From positions 1,674,001-1,738,000 of the forward strand of contig NZ_CP127221.1 in the NCBI RefSeq assembly GCF_030284385.1: a stretch of 64,000 nt of DNA, read 5' to 3'. The first letter of the stretch is position 1. Each line of letters begins with the position of its first letter. Shown here one piece after another: positions 52,034-61,311 of this stretch. The notes under the pieces are model-generated. The model saw only the letters and a program-made list of their open reading frames with translations. It did no database searches and was not told the origin of the DNA. This DNA is from Altererythrobacter rubellus (GTDB taxonomy: Bacteria; Pseudomonadota; Alphaproteobacteria; Sphingomonadales; Sphingomonadaceae). Made by a program: the position numbers and the translations under genes.

Positions 52034-54076
52034 CTGTACGCCCCAGTCGCGCTCAAACAGATAGAGCAGTGTGCGTGCCGCCTGGCCGCGTCCGCTGGCT
52101 AGACCCCTGTCGCGCTCCATAAGCAGACGCGCATCGGCATGGGCAGCTGGCAGTAGCCGCGTGATCTGTTCCAGATTGGCAACCCGGAACGGCGTGTCGC
52201 CTGATTGGCGCGTACCCAACAGCTCGCCGCCGCCGCGCAGTTCGAGGTCTTCTTCCGCAATACGAAAACCGTCCTGCGTCTCACGCATCAATGCAAGCCT
52301 TCTTCGTCCGGTTTCGCTTAGACCGCTCCCTCTCAGCAGCAAGCATACCGATTTCTCGCTGCCGCGCCCTACCCGACCGCGCAGCTGGTGCAATTGTGCT
52401 AAACCGAAACGCTCGGCTTGCTCAATAACCATCAGCGTGGCGGCCGGCACATCAACGCCCACTTCGATGACAGTTGTTGCAACCAGCAGCTTTGCCTGAC
52501 CGCTAGCGAAGCGTTCCATCGCCGCATCTTTGAGTTCCGGTTTTAACTGACCGTGGACCAGCACCACGTCATCGCCGAAACGCTCCTTCAACACTGCATA
52601 GCGCGCTTCTGCCGCCGCGAGGTCAGCAACCTCGCTCTCGTTGACCATCGGACAAACCCAATAGGCTTGCTGCCCGCTGGCTACGTGCCGGGCCACGCCT
52701 GCAATGACATCCTCCATCCGGTCTTGCGCAATCACGCGGGTGTCGATCGGTTGCCGCCCAGGCGGCATCTCGTCCAGACGGCTCACATCCATTTCACCAT
52801 ACTGAGCAAGCGTCAGCGTTCGGGGTATCGGTGTCGCGGTCATGGCAAGTGTATGCGGTGTCCGCTTGCCTTTGCTGGCAAGTTGCAATCTTTGGGCAAC
52901 GCCAAAACGGTGCTGCTCATCGATCACCACCAGACCAAGGTCTTTGTAATTAACCGTATCCTGAAAAATGGCGTGCGTGCCGACCACAATATCGATTGAG
53001 CCATCGAGCAATCCCATCAGAATACTCTCGCGCGCTTTGCCTTTGTCACGCCCGGTCAAGATCGCAACTTCAACGCCAGTTGGCGTAGCCATCTGACGCA
53101 GGGTATCGAAGTGTTGCCGCGCGAGAATCTCAGTCGGCGCAAGTAGAGCTGCCTGCTTGCCGGCTTCATTCGCGATCAGCATGGCATAGAGCGCGACCAC
53201 CGTCTTGCCGGCCCCGACATCGCCTTGCAGCAATCGCAGCATGGGCGCTTCCTGTGCGAGGTCGCCTTCGATCTCGCGTACTGAACGCGCCTGTGCGCCA
53301 GTGAGAGAGTAAGATAGCTGCAACTTGCCGCGTAGCCCGCCGTCGCCCTGCAATGGCTGGCCCTTCCGGCTGCGATTATCCGCGCGAACCAGCATCAGGG
53401 CGAGCGAATTGGCTAGCAACTCGTCATAGGCCAAACGGTCACGCGCATTGGAGTTCTCGGACTTATGGGACAGCTGCAGAGCGTCACGCCATGCAGGCCA
53501 TCCTTCTTTGTCGAACTGCGTCGGCTCGATCCATCCGGGCAATTCCGGTAGACGCTCCAGCGCCTGCTGGACCAATCCGGCAATGCGCGGCTGAGTTAGC
53601 CCCTCTGAAAGTCCATAGACCGGCTCGCACATCCTGCCGATATTGGCGCTGCTTTCTTTCTCGACATGATCCGGGTGGACGATCTGCAGCATGTCTCCAT
53701 AGCGATCGAGCTTGCCCGCCACCCAACGCTTCTCGCCTACCGGCAGCTGCTTCTTTGCTGTAAAGGATGCGCGCCCGAAGTAAGTGAGGTTGCAAATGTT
53801 GCCCGCGCTATCTTGTGCAAACACCCTGTAAGGCCCGCGATTATTGCGCGCTGGCCTGTGTTCCGTGGGGGTCAGCGCGATGATCACATTCTCGCCTTCA
53901 GCTGCATCTTCCAGCGATTCAATTACGCGGCGAGTCACGAATCTCTCGGGCAAATGATAGGCCAGATCACGCACCCGTGTGAGGCCCAGCTTGGCGAGCG
54001 GCTTTTTTAGCTTCGGCCCGACACCATCGAGCGCATCGGTATCGATAAACAGCGGATTCAAAACATCAGGGCGCAT
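52016..54076 (-). CDS. recG: ATP-dependent DNA helicase RecG
   Basis: 686 aa. Acts on branched DNA, remodelling stalled forks. Wedge/OB region N-terminally, then helicase motifs LQGDVGAGKTVVALYAML (I), DEQHRFGV (II), AMTATPIPRTL (III) and QLRGRVGRGSEKSVCLLL (VI). Length is normal. It is divergent from sdhE, 52 bases apart. Confidence 0.96.
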   Translation of the reverse strand: MRPDVLNPLFIDTDALDGVGPKLKKPLAKLGLTRVRDLAYHLPERFVTRRVIESLEDAAEGENVIIALTPTEHRPARNNRGPYRVFAQDSAGNICNLTYFGRASFTAKKQLPVGEKRWVAGKLDRYGDMLQIVHPDHVEKESSANIGRMCEPVYGLSEGLTQPRIAGLVQQALERLPELPGWIEPTQFDKEGWPAWRDALQLSHKSENSNARDRLAYDELLANSLALMLVRADNRSRKGQPLQGDGGLRGKLQLSYSLTGAQARSVREIEGDLAQEAPMLRLLQGDVGAGKTVVALYAMLIANEAGKQAALLAPTEILARQHFDTLRQMATPTGVEVAILTGRDKGKARESILMGLLDGSIDIVVGTHAIFQDTVNYKDLGLVVIDEQHRFGVAQRLQLASKGKRTPHTLAMTATPIPRTLTLAQYGEMDVSRLDEMPPGRQPIDTRVIAQDRMEDVIAGVARHVASGQQAYWVCPMVNESEVADLAAAEARYAVLKERFGDDVVLVHGQLKPELKDAAMERFASGQAKLLVATTVIEVGVDVPAATLMVIEQAERFGLAQLHQLRGRVGRGSEKSVCLLLRGSGLSETGRRRLALMRETQDGFRIAEEDLELRGGGELLGTRQSGDTPFRVANLEQITRLLPAAHADARLLMERDRGLASGRGQAARTLLYLFERDWGVQLLRGG

Positions 54077-54128
54077 TCGCTTGCTATAGCCGCTTGCGCG
54101 TCACGTGCGAGTCCCCTACCCGCGCCTT

Positions 54129-54407
54129 ATGCCCGACGCATTGACATTCGAAGCCCGCCTTGCACGCGCCAAGTTTCGCGCATGGCACCGTGGCACTCGC
54201 GAAGCCGACTACATGATCGGTGGCTATTTCGACCGCTATCATGCCGAATGGGATGAGGCTGCGCTGGTTTGGTTTGAGGCCCTACTCGACCAGGATGATG
54301 TCGATGTGATGGCTTGGGCTCTGAAGACTGCACCTGTTGCAGAGCGATTTTCCGGCCCCATGATGGAGCGGATGCAACTGCTCGACTACGTCGACATTCC
54401 GCGCTGA
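54129..54407 (+). CDS. sdhE: Succinate dehydrogenase flavinylation factor SdhE
   Basis: About 92 aa (start at ATG 54129). The RGTREADYMIGGY N-terminal RGxxE motif is the SdhE/SDH5 signature, needed for covalent FAD attachment to SdhA. It is 14 bases ahead of mfd on the same strand. Confidence 0.92.
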   Translation: MPDALTFEARLARAKFRAWHRGTREADYMIGGYFDRYHAEWDEAALVWFEALLDQDDVDVMAWALKTAPVAERFSGPMMERMQLLDYVDIPR

Positions 54408-54421
54408 TCCAGCCTGTTTTA

Positions 54422-57400
54422 ATGCCTGATCTTTCACGTATACTTACCGCCTCGGCGCCGCTGACACTCGCTTCGGTAGCGCGTGGCGCGCAGCCATTGG
54501 TGATGAGCGATCTGGCGCGGGCTGCCAAAGGTCGCGCGGTATTTATCGCCCCACACGAAGCTACAATGCACTCGATCGCGGAAGCTGCGAAGTTCTTCGC
54601 GCCCGAATTGGAAGTGATCGAATTTCCGGCGTGGGATTGCTTGCCATATGACCGCGCAAGCCCTGCGCTTTCCGTCAGCGCAAAACGTTTGGCCGCGCTG
54701 CATCGCATGCAATCGGGCAAGGCAGGCTCGCAGCTTCTGGTAACGACCGCAAATGCTGTGCTGCAACGTGTCCTGACTCCGTTTCGAATTCGCGAAAGCG
54801 TACGCGAGTTCAAGCAAGGCACCATAATCGGCCATGGCAGTCTTTCAGCGCTGCTGCAGCGTCAGGGGTATTCGCGTACGGATACAGTAGTCGATCATGG
54901 CGAATATGCATTGCGAGGTTCGATAGTCGACATCTTCCCGTCGAGCCTCGACCAAGGCTTGCGGCTCGATTTCTTCGGCGATGAGCTGGAAAGCCTGCGC
55001 CTGTTCGACCCCGGCACTCAGATGACCGTCGGCACGCTCAAACAACATTTGTTGCTACCCGCCAGCGAGGCATTGCTGGACGAAGAAAGTATCAAGCGTT
55101 TTCGCAGCCGCTATCGCGAAATGTTCGGCGCCACCGCAACCCAAGACCCGCTCTACGAAGCGGTAAGCGATGGTCGCAGGCTTGCGGGAATGGAACATTG
55201 GCTGCCGCTATTTGAAGAACGACTGGCGACAATCTTCGACTACATGGAGCCAGAGGATCTCGTGGTCATAGACAGCGGAGCCATTGGCGCTGCTGACGAA
55301 CGACTGAAAGATGTGACCGATTACCACCAGGCGCGCGAAAAGGTCGCCGGGCAAGCCGCGGGCAGCTACCGTCCATTGCACGAACATTCACTCTATCTTG
55401 CCAAGGATGAGTTCGACGCATTGCTGAAGGAGCATACAGTCCATCGTAGCGTGATCTTTGCAGAGCCAGAGAGCGATCATGTTGTCGACTTCGGCTTCTC
55501 CTCTGCCAGAGACTTCGCTCCAGACCGCGCGCGCGGTGACAACATCTATCCGATTGCCGCCCAGCATCTCTCTGCGCTGAGCAAATCGGGAAAGCGCCCG
55601 ATTATCGCCGCCTATTCGAGCGGTAGCCGGACACGTATCGCGTCGATACTGCAAGAGGCCGGCTGCAAGGTTACCCATGCCGAAACATGGCAGGAAACCT
55701 TGGGCGTTAGCTCAAAGGGCAATCCGGTCGCCACTGTCCTGCCGCTCGAAACCGGTTTTGCCAATGATCAGCTGGAACTGCTTACCGAGCAGGACATCCT
55801 TGGTGACCGTCTGGTTCGCCGCAAGAAGCGCCGCAAGGATTCCGACGCATTTCTGGCTGAGCTCCAGTCACTCAATCGCGGCGATCTGGTGGTTCATGTA
55901 GAACACGGAATTGGCAAATATCTCGGGCTGGAACCTGTGCCTGTCGGCAAGAGCCAGCACGACTGCGTGATGCTGGAGTACAAGGGCGGCGACAAGCTGT
56001 TCATCCCGGTCGAGAATATCGACGTTCTGTCGCGATACGGATCTTCTGAAGATGCTGTCATGCTGGACAGGCTTGGCGGTGAAGGCTGGCAGAAGCGCCG
56101 CGCCAAGCTGAAGGAACGCATTCGTGCGATTGCCGGCGAGCTGATGCAGATTGCTGCGCAGCGCGCGCTAAAGAAGGCGCCGGTGCTGGAGCCCGATGAA
56201 TCTGCCTACAACCAGTTTGTCGAGAAGTTTCCCTGGCAGGAAACCGATGATCAGGACGCGGCAATTGATGACGTGTTGCGCGATCTGGAGAGCGGCAGAC
56301 CGATGGACCGGCTGGTTTGTGGCGATGTCGGGTTTGGCAAAACCGAGGTCGCGCTTCGCGCGGCATTTGTTGCGGCAATGAATGGTCAGCAAGTCGCGGT
56401 TGTTGCCCCGACCACGCTGCTCGCACGCCAGCATTACACCAGTTTCGCGGAACGCTTTGCAGGTTTCCCGCTCAAAGTTGGCCGCCTCTCGCGGCTCGTG
56501 CCGCCAAAAGAGACCGCCGCGACCCGCGAAGGGCTTGAGAAAGGCGATGTGGACATCGTCGTCGGCACACATGCAATCCTGTCCAAGAGCACGAACTTCC
56601 GTGATCTGGGGCTCGTTATTGTCGACGAAGAGCAGCGCTTCGGAGTGACGCATAAGGAGCGCCTGAAGGCTTTGCGTGCTGATGTGCATGTGCTGACGCT
56701 GACTGCCACACCTATCCCGCGCACCCTTCAAATGGCGATGAGCGGGCTGCGGGAACTTTCCACGATCCAGACGCCACCCGTCGACCGCTTGGCCGTTCGG
56801 ACTTATGTTATGGAATGGGACGATATGGTCATGCGCGAGGCTTTGCTGCGCGAACACCACCGCGGCGGGCAAAGCTTTATCGTCGTGCCGCGCATCTCGG
56901 ACATGGCCGATGTCGAGGAATGGCTTCGCGAACATGTGCCGGAAGTGAAAAGCATTTCTGCACATGGGCAAATGTCGCCAAGCGAAGTCGAAGAACGTAT
57001 GAGCGCCTTTTATGACCGTCGATATGACGTGCTGCTATCGACTACGATCGTCGAGAGCGGCCTGGACATCCCGACTGCCAACACGATCATCATCCACCGC
57101 GCGGATCGCTTTGGCCTGGCGCAGCTATATCAGCTGCGCGGCCGCGTGGGTCGGTCAAAACTGCGCGCCTATGCTTATCTCACCTATGCAAAGGATGTGC
57201 AGCTATCCGAAGTCGCGGAGAAGCGCTTGAAGGTGCTGGGCGATCTAGACTCGCTTGGTGCAGGCTTCCAGCTTGCCAGCCACGATCTGGATATTCGCGG
57301 TGCAGGAAACCTGCTCGGAGACGAGCAATCGGGCCACATCCGCGAAGTCGGGTTCGAGCTGTACCAATCCATGCTTGAAGACGCGATACTCGCCGCAAAG

Positions 57401-57901
57401 GCCGGCGAAATGGGTCTTGAGACGGCTCGCGACAAAGTGAGCCCACAAATTACCGTTGATGCACCGATAATGATCCCAGAGGATTATGTGCCCGATCTCG
57501 CGGTACGCATGGCGCTTTATCGACGTTTGAACGATGCCAAGGATAAGGCCGAGATCGAGGCTATGGCAGCCGAGATGATCGACCGTTTCGGTCCCCTGCC
57601 CGATGCAACCTCAAATCTTGTGCGACTGATCGAGATCAAACATCAGGCGATCGAAGCCAATATTGCCAAGATAGATGTCGGCGCTCGCGGTACACTGGTC
57701 AGCTTCCACAAAGACCACTTCCCCGATCCGGCCGGATTGCTCGCCTATGTCGACAAACTGCAAGGAACGGCAAAACTGCGCCCTGATATGAAACTGGTCA
57801 TCAACCGGGCCTGGGGCGATCCGCAAAGCCGCCTCAATGGTCTGTTCCAGCTGACTAAGGGCCTTTGCCGTATCGTTCAAAAGGCTAGTAAAGCCGCCTG
57901 A
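54422..57901 (+). CDS. mfd: Transcription-repair coupling factor Mfd
   Basis: About 1159 aa starting at the ATG 54422 (MPDLSRILTASAPLT). It removes RNA polymerase stalled at DNA lesions and recruits UvrA. The RNAP-interaction domain has the HVEHGIGKYLGLEPV region, and the translocase motifs are LVCGDVGFGKTEVALRA, DEEQRFGV, TATPIPRTLQMAM and QLRGRVGRSK. Length matches the family. Follows sdhE. Confidence 0.97.
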   Translation: MPDLSRILTASAPLTLASVARGAQPLVMSDLARAAKGRAVFIAPHEATMHSIAEAAKFFAPELEVIEFPAWDCLPYDRASPALSVSAKRLAALHRMQSGKAGSQLLVTTANAVLQRVLTPFRIRESVREFKQGTIIGHGSLSALLQRQGYSRTDTVVDHGEYALRGSIVDIFPSSLDQGLRLDFFGDELESLRLFDPGTQMTVGTLKQHLLLPASEALLDEESIKRFRSRYREMFGATATQDPLYEAVSDGRRLAGMEHWLPLFEERLATIFDYMEPEDLVVIDSGAIGAADERLKDVTDYHQAREKVAGQAAGSYRPLHEHSLYLAKDEFDALLKEHTVHRSVIFAEPESDHVVDFGFSSARDFAPDRARGDNIYPIAAQHLSALSKSGKRPIIAAYSSGSRTRIASILQEAGCKVTHAETWQETLGVSSKGNPVATVLPLETGFANDQLELLTEQDILGDRLVRRKKRRKDSDAFLAELQSLNRGDLVVHVEHGIGKYLGLEPVPVGKSQHDCVMLEYKGGDKLFIPVENIDVLSRYGSSEDAVMLDRLGGEGWQKRRAKLKERIRAIAGELMQIAAQRALKKAPVLEPDESAYNQFVEKFPWQETDDQDAAIDDVLRDLESGRPMDRLVCGDVGFGKTEVALRAAFVAAMNGQQVAVVAPTTLLARQHYTSFAERFAGFPLKVGRLSRLVPPKETAATREGLEKGDVDIVVGTHAILSKSTNFRDLGLVIVDEEQRFGVTHKERLKALRADVHVLTLTATPIPRTLQMAMSGLRELSTIQTPPVDRLAVRTYVMEWDDMVMREALLREHHRGGQSFIVVPRISDMADVEEWLREHVPEVKSISAHGQMSPSEVEERMSAFYDRRYDVLLSTTIVESGLDIPTANTIIIHRADRFGLAQLYQLRGRVGRSKLRAYAYLTYAKDVQLSEVAEKRLKVLGDLDSLGAGFQLASHDLDIRGAGNLLGDEQSGHIREVGFELYQSMLEDAILAAKAGEMGLETARDKVSPQITVDAPIMIPEDYVPDLAVRMALYRRLNDAKDKAEIEAMAAEMIDRFGPLPDATSNLVRLIEIKHQAIEANIAKIDVGARGTLVSFHKDHFPDPAGLLAYVDKLQGTAKLRPDMKLVINRAWGDPQSRLNGLFQLTKGLCRIVQKASKAA

Positions 57902-57967
57902 GCGTTGAAAAGCGCAAGTTTCGCGCATAGTTGTTCAATCTAGCGCGGCGATGAAGGGGGCTGGGTT

Positions 57968-58756
57968 TTGCCCGATACGAATACATACGAACGGTTTGCC
58001 CTTCTGGCCTCGGACGCGCACCGCGCCAGAGCGGCCTATGCTGACCTTTTGCCGACGCATGATTGGGTGCCGATAGAGGAAGCTGACGTTGCTGTGGTGC
58101 TGGGCGGCGATGGTTTCATGCTGCAAACGCTGCACGAGATGCACGATCGCGGCAAAGTGATCCCTGCCTACGGCCTCAATCGCGGCACAGTCGGCTTCAT
58201 GATGAACAAATACCGCAATGGCGGCAATGTGCTGAACCGGGTGCAGAAGGCCCGACCGTTTAAGTTTTCTCCCCTCAGAATGGACGCAGTCACTCAGGAT
58301 GGGGAAGAACACACTTTTCTCGCCATCAACGAAGTCTCCTTGCTGCGTGAAATGCGGCAGACGGCCAAAATCGAAGTGTCGGTGAATGGTCGCGTTCGGA
58401 TTAACGAGCTTGTCTGTGACGGTGTGCTGCTGGCGACCCCTGCTGGCTCTACCGCTTACAACTTGTCTGCCAATGGCCCAATCCTTCCGCTTGATTCTAA
58501 GCTTCTGGCGCTGACACCAATCAGCCCATTCCGCCCTCGCCGTTGGAATGGTGCCATCCTGCCAGATCATTTGCCGGTCAAATTTCGCATACTCGAAGCG
58601 GCCAAGCGGCCGGTTTCGGCCGTGGCTGATCAAACCGAGCTGCGCGACATTGCCGAAGTGATGCTGACGGTTGAGCGCGACACAGAATTGACGCTACTGT
58701 TCGACAAGGGCCATTCGCTGGACGAACGGATCGTTGCCGAACAATTTGCAGTGTGA
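57968..58756 (+). CDS. nadK: NAD kinase
   Basis: 262 aa. Makes NADP from NAD. VVLGGDGFMLQTLHEM holds the GGDG motif and TPAGSTAYNLSANGPI is the second conserved stretch. The start is TTG at 57968, preceded by AAGGGGG at good distance; the ATG at 57951 is in another frame. Downstream of mfd by 66 bases. Confidence 0.93.
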   Translation: MPDTNTYERFALLASDAHRARAAYADLLPTHDWVPIEEADVAVVLGGDGFMLQTLHEMHDRGKVIPAYGLNRGTVGFMMNKYRNGGNVLNRVQKARPFKFSPLRMDAVTQDGEEHTFLAINEVSLLREMRQTAKIEVSVNGRVRINELVCDGVLLATPAGSTAYNLSANGPILPLDSKLLALTPISPFRPRRWNGAILPDHLPVKFRILEAAKRPVSAVADQTELRDIAEVMLTVERDTELTLLFDKGHSLDERIVAEQFAV

Positions 58757-58860
58757 TCTGCCCGCCACCGGCTTGCATGAAAAAGTACGTAATTGGGGCG
58801 AGTCACCACTTGCCAAATAATTCCAGCCCCAATATAGCGCCGCTCTGCCTTTCGGGCTGC

Positions 58861-58935
58861 TCCCCGATAGCTCAGCGGTAGAGTAGGTGACTGTTAATCA
58901 CTTGGTCGTTGGTTCGAATCCAACTCGGGGAGCCA
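58861..58935 (+). tRNA. tRNA-Asn (GTT)
   Basis: 75 nt with encoded CCA. Acceptor TCCCCGA pairs with TCGGGGA, and the anticodon loop CTGTTAA gives GTT. Its 3' end is part of an inverted repeat that recurs at 62608-62682. Confidence 0.96.
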
Positions 58936-58993
58936 CTAATTCTCACAAAAATACAGATATTTAATAGGAATTGGGGTCTGTCCCAGTTACCCG
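58919..58993 (+). repeat. Left copy of a 75-bp inverted repeat covering the tRNA-Asn 3' end
   Basis: 75 bases, from the tRNA-Asn T-stem through about 58 bases of flank, matching the reverse complement of 62608-62682 at 71 of 75 positions by eye. The shared core includes GGGGTCTGTCCCAGTTAC. It marks the left edge of the accessory segment. Confidence 0.85.
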
Positions 58994-59057
58994 TGACGGT
59001 AGGTCGGCTAGAAGGACCCGCTGTTGCAAGCGTTCGGCAGTGATTTAGTGTGCCCCC

Positions 59058-59237
59058 ATGTCCAACCATGACCTCGCCGCCCGCGTTGAAGGCGCATACC
59101 GCAAGTGCTCGGACCTTCGCGAGCGCAACAATGGTGATGGCACATTCACGATTGACGCAGCTAAGATGATGGCGTTGATTGAACTGCGAAACCTTGCACC
59201 GGAGGTGGTGCTGGCACTGCTTAGGGAGGAGAATTGA
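59058..59237 (+). CDS. Small hypothetical protein in the tRNA-Asn segment
   Basis: 59 aa. Starts MSNHDLAARVEGAYRKCS and ends LAPEVVLALLREEN; helix-rich, no signal peptide. Its TGA shares one base with the ATG of the following lipoprotein gene (TGATG), so the two look coupled. No family recognised. Confidence 0.6.
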   Translation: MSNHDLAARVEGAYRKCSDLRERNNGDGTFTIDAAKMMALIELRNLAPEVVLALLREEN

Positions 59238-59731
59238 TGAAACCTTTTTCTATATTATTAGTCGGCGTGGCTTTGATCGGATGCTCGAGTGATCCAGTCG
59301 AAGATATTTCGAGTTATTTCCGCACTGATCGCAATTTTTGCTATGATCTTTTTTCGAATAATGAAGCGATTATCCCTGAGGGTCTTGAACCACAAGAAAT
59401 TGAAATTGAGATCGGTAGCGCATATCCAGCAAAAAACTCTCTTTATCGCTTTGAAGCAAAATTAGAGGGGCTTACGGTGGTGGGCTACTCAAAGATTTTC
59501 GCAGAAGCGTATTATCCTATTACCATAATCTTCGATGATCCCATTGAAGAGGTCTTAGAAAGGCTTTCGCCAGTCTATTCACCTATTTTCCCAACGTCTC
59601 CGAGCAGGAATGCAAGTGTCGATTATATGGATGATGAGTTCTATTTGAATATCGAAGCTTTCGACCAAGAGGCAACACTGGCGCGCAATAGTTTTGGGCG
59701 TTCGAGCCTGAGCTGCTTTGTTAGGGATTAG
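59237..59731 (+). CDS. Predicted lipoprotein, hypothetical
   Basis: 164 aa. Residues 1-19 form a type II signal (SILLVGVALIGCSSD) with the lipobox LIGC, so the mature protein is probably lipid-anchored in the cell envelope. GGAGG stands before the ATG at 59237. The body is acidic (IEIEIGSAYPAKNSLYRFEA, DYMDDEFYLNIEAF). Base composition is clearly AT-richer than the chromosome around it. No known family. Confidence 0.7.
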   Translation: MKPFSILLVGVALIGCSSDPVEDISSYFRTDRNFCYDLFSNNEAIIPEGLEPQEIEIEIGSAYPAKNSLYRFEAKLEGLTVVGYSKIFAEAYYPITIIFDDPIEEVLERLSPVYSPIFPTSPSRNASVDYMDDEFYLNIEAFDQEATLARNSFGRSSLSCFVRD

Positions 59732-59736
59732 GCTAA

Positions 59737-59982
59737 TTTCGAGTTTTCGCATCCCAAGGCGAAGGCGAAACTTGGACAGATTATAGTTCCTACGAGCTTT
59801 CCGAAGACGGTCAAAAGTTGACAATCAAGACCGAGGATTATGAGTTCGAGAAAATTCGCTGTCCTTAAAGGCAGGCAGTACTTCTCTTTCAGGGCGACCT
59901 AACTCTTATCCTGGACAATGCCGACAAGTCTGGCTTTGAACGGATCGATCGCGAAGGCGATTGCGCCAGTCTTGCAGACTGA
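59737..59982 (+). pseudogene. Degenerate tails of a lipoprotein-like gene
   Basis: One continuous frame interrupted by a TAA at 59866. Before the stop it reads GETWTDYSSYELSEDGQKLT and ends FEKIRCP; after it QGDLTLILDNADKSGFERID and ends DCASLAD. The two parts look like related C-terminal tails (LT...FE-K/R-I...C), suggesting a duplicated or decayed envelope-protein gene whose 5' end was lost. No start codon or signal sequence remains. Confidence 0.55.
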
Positions 59983-59988
59983 TCATTT

Positions 59989-60252
59989 TTGAGAACCATT
60001 TGCGATAGAGTACTATGCCGCAACCCAGCCGCCTACGGCATGACCGTGTGCAGGTACCACGGGGCTAGAAAGCCAGAGACCATCCAGTCCGGCGAGGCAC
60101 ATTGGAACTATCGAAACGGGAAAGAGACGATGAAGGCAAAGTCAGACCGGAGCCTGCGGCTTATCGAGCTGCGCGAGCTGGAGGCACTATCTTTCTCGCT
60201 GGGATTAGCTTCTGGACCTAAATGGCGGGGCAGAAAGCCCAAGGTCCGCTAA
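59989..60252 (+). CDS. Small CxxC/H zinc-ribbon-like protein, phage-type
   Basis: 87 aa from a TTG (or a shorter form from the ATG at 60037). CDRVLCRNPAAYGMTVCRYH gives a possible C-C-C-H zinc site, and HGARKPETIQSGEAHWNYRN resembles the HGG-containing small proteins common in phage and plasmid DNA. Rich in Arg/Lys at the end. Likely DNA- or RNA-binding, but no activity can be named. Confidence 0.5.
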   Translation: MRTICDRVLCRNPAAYGMTVCRYHGARKPETIQSGEAHWNYRNGKETMKAKSDRSLRLIELRELEALSFSLGLASGPKWRGRKPKVR

Positions 60253-60284
60253 CGACCCAATTGCTGACGTTGCCGCCGACGGGC

Positions 60285-60524
60285 TTATTCGCCGTTGCGA
60301 TAGCGCCATTCACCATCAGACCTAAGGTAGCTAATGAAAATAACGGCCGCAGTCAGTGGGATCGCCGCAATTACGAAAGCCAAGGTCGGAAGTAGCGATC
60401 CGGATAAGATCATGGCAGCCACGTATAGACCTAATGCTAACCATCCCTCCCAAGCGATGGGGAAACCTACCCCGTATCCATATCGCTTCACAGGGAACCA
60501 TGGTTTTTTGCCTTGGGTTGGCAT
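60285..60524 (-). CDS. Small two-helix membrane protein
   Basis: 79 aa; starts MPTQGKKPWFPVKRYGYGVG, with two hydrophobic helices (WLALGLYVAAMILSGSLL and TLAFVIAAIPLTAAVIFISY). AGGAG lies 8 bases before the ATG. Resembles small alphaproteobacterial inner-membrane proteins with a Y-G-Y-G-x-G-x-P motif. Function unknown. Confidence 0.65.
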   Translation of the reverse strand: MPTQGKKPWFPVKRYGYGVGFPIAWEGWLALGLYVAAMILSGSLLPTLAFVIAAIPLTAAVIFISYLRSDGEWRYRNGE

Positions 60525-60853
60525 GACATCTCCTAGTCGGCAGAATCTCAGAATAAATTAGCCCTTCTAAGGCAGTTATTGGTCCTGTTAAGCGCACGGA
60601 TTTTACGGTGCAACTCAGCGCGCTGTTGTTGGTTGGTCACGTAATTGATCCCCTGAACTTTCAAGCGCATGCCTAAACCCAATCTACAGATCATTAAGCA
60701 AGACGATGTCACGCTAAGACTATGATTTATATGGTGGACGCACTAGGGTTCGAACCTAGGACCCGCTGATGTCTAGAACTATTTTCAGGTATAACGGGGC
60801 CTAACTAATCACTTGTTTTCTCCATTCGTAAACCACAGAAAATCTTGCTTTAG
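60525..60853. other. Non-coding interval with a tRNA fragment
   Basis: No ORF of note. The only recognisable element is the 3' end of a tRNA on the minus strand at 60732-60770. The rest is AT-rich sequence consistent with decayed DNA. Confidence 0.45.
60732..60770 (-). pseudogene. tRNA 3'-end fragment
   Basis: The minus strand shows a T-arm CTAGG-TTCGAAC-CCTAG, a partial acceptor TGCGTCC, and ACCA. D-arm and anticodon arm cannot be folded from the sequence before it. Such fragments are left when an element integrates in, or excises from, a tRNA gene. It does not match the tRNA-Asn end. Confidence 0.65.
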
Positions 60854-61291
60854 TTAGTCGAATGCAGACGGGTTTTGGCGCCCCTCTAGCCAATGATAAA
60901 AATTGTGACCGTCCTCGGTTTGATCAACCCGCCACGTAAATTCAGCACCGAGGGTAAGCCATTGCCCCTTCTGTTTGTGGTAAAGCGAGCCCGAGCAAAT
61001 AGCGTTAGAAAAATCCTGCCTGAGCGTAACTACTTCTCGAAACTGAAATTCAGTAGCATCAATAAATCCGCTCAGGGTTGCGCCGGTATCACCCTGACCA
61101 GCCAGCGGAAGAAAGGCATCCGCGATTTGTGCCACAAAGCCACCAAAGGGGTTAGAGGCTATCTGATCGATCGTATCATTAGCGATGACCTCAGCGGCCC
61201 CGTCTGCATCGCAACCCTGCTGTAGGGCCTCCGTACATCCGGTAACTAATAGGGTAAGGGCTATCGCTGCCGCGCACTCTACTCTTCTCAC
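60854..61291 (-). CDS. Predicted lipoprotein, hypothetical
   Basis: 145 aa from a GTG. Signal with lipobox in CAAAIALTLLVTGCTEAL (LVTGC). The middle part DQIASNPFGGFVAQIADAFL and the Cys in NAICSGS are noted; no family recognised. Third in a minus-strand run after the 261-aa and 141-aa genes. The SD GAGGAAAG precedes the start. Confidence 0.65.
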   Translation of the reverse strand: MRRVECAAAIALTLLVTGCTEALQQGCDADGAAEVIANDTIDQIASNPFGGFVAQIADAFLPLAGQGDTGATLSGFIDATEFQFREVVTLRQDFSNAICSGSLYHKQKGQWLTLGAEFTWRVDQTEDGHNFYHWLEGRQNPSAFD

Positions 61292-61311
61292 ATCGCTTTC
61301 CTCAGCAGTGG

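Noticed and set aside
58872-59069. 65-aa minus-strand ORF containing PSWIRTNDQVINSHLLYR
   Set aside because: It reads antisense through tRNA-Asn; this string is a common false ORF of tRNA genes.
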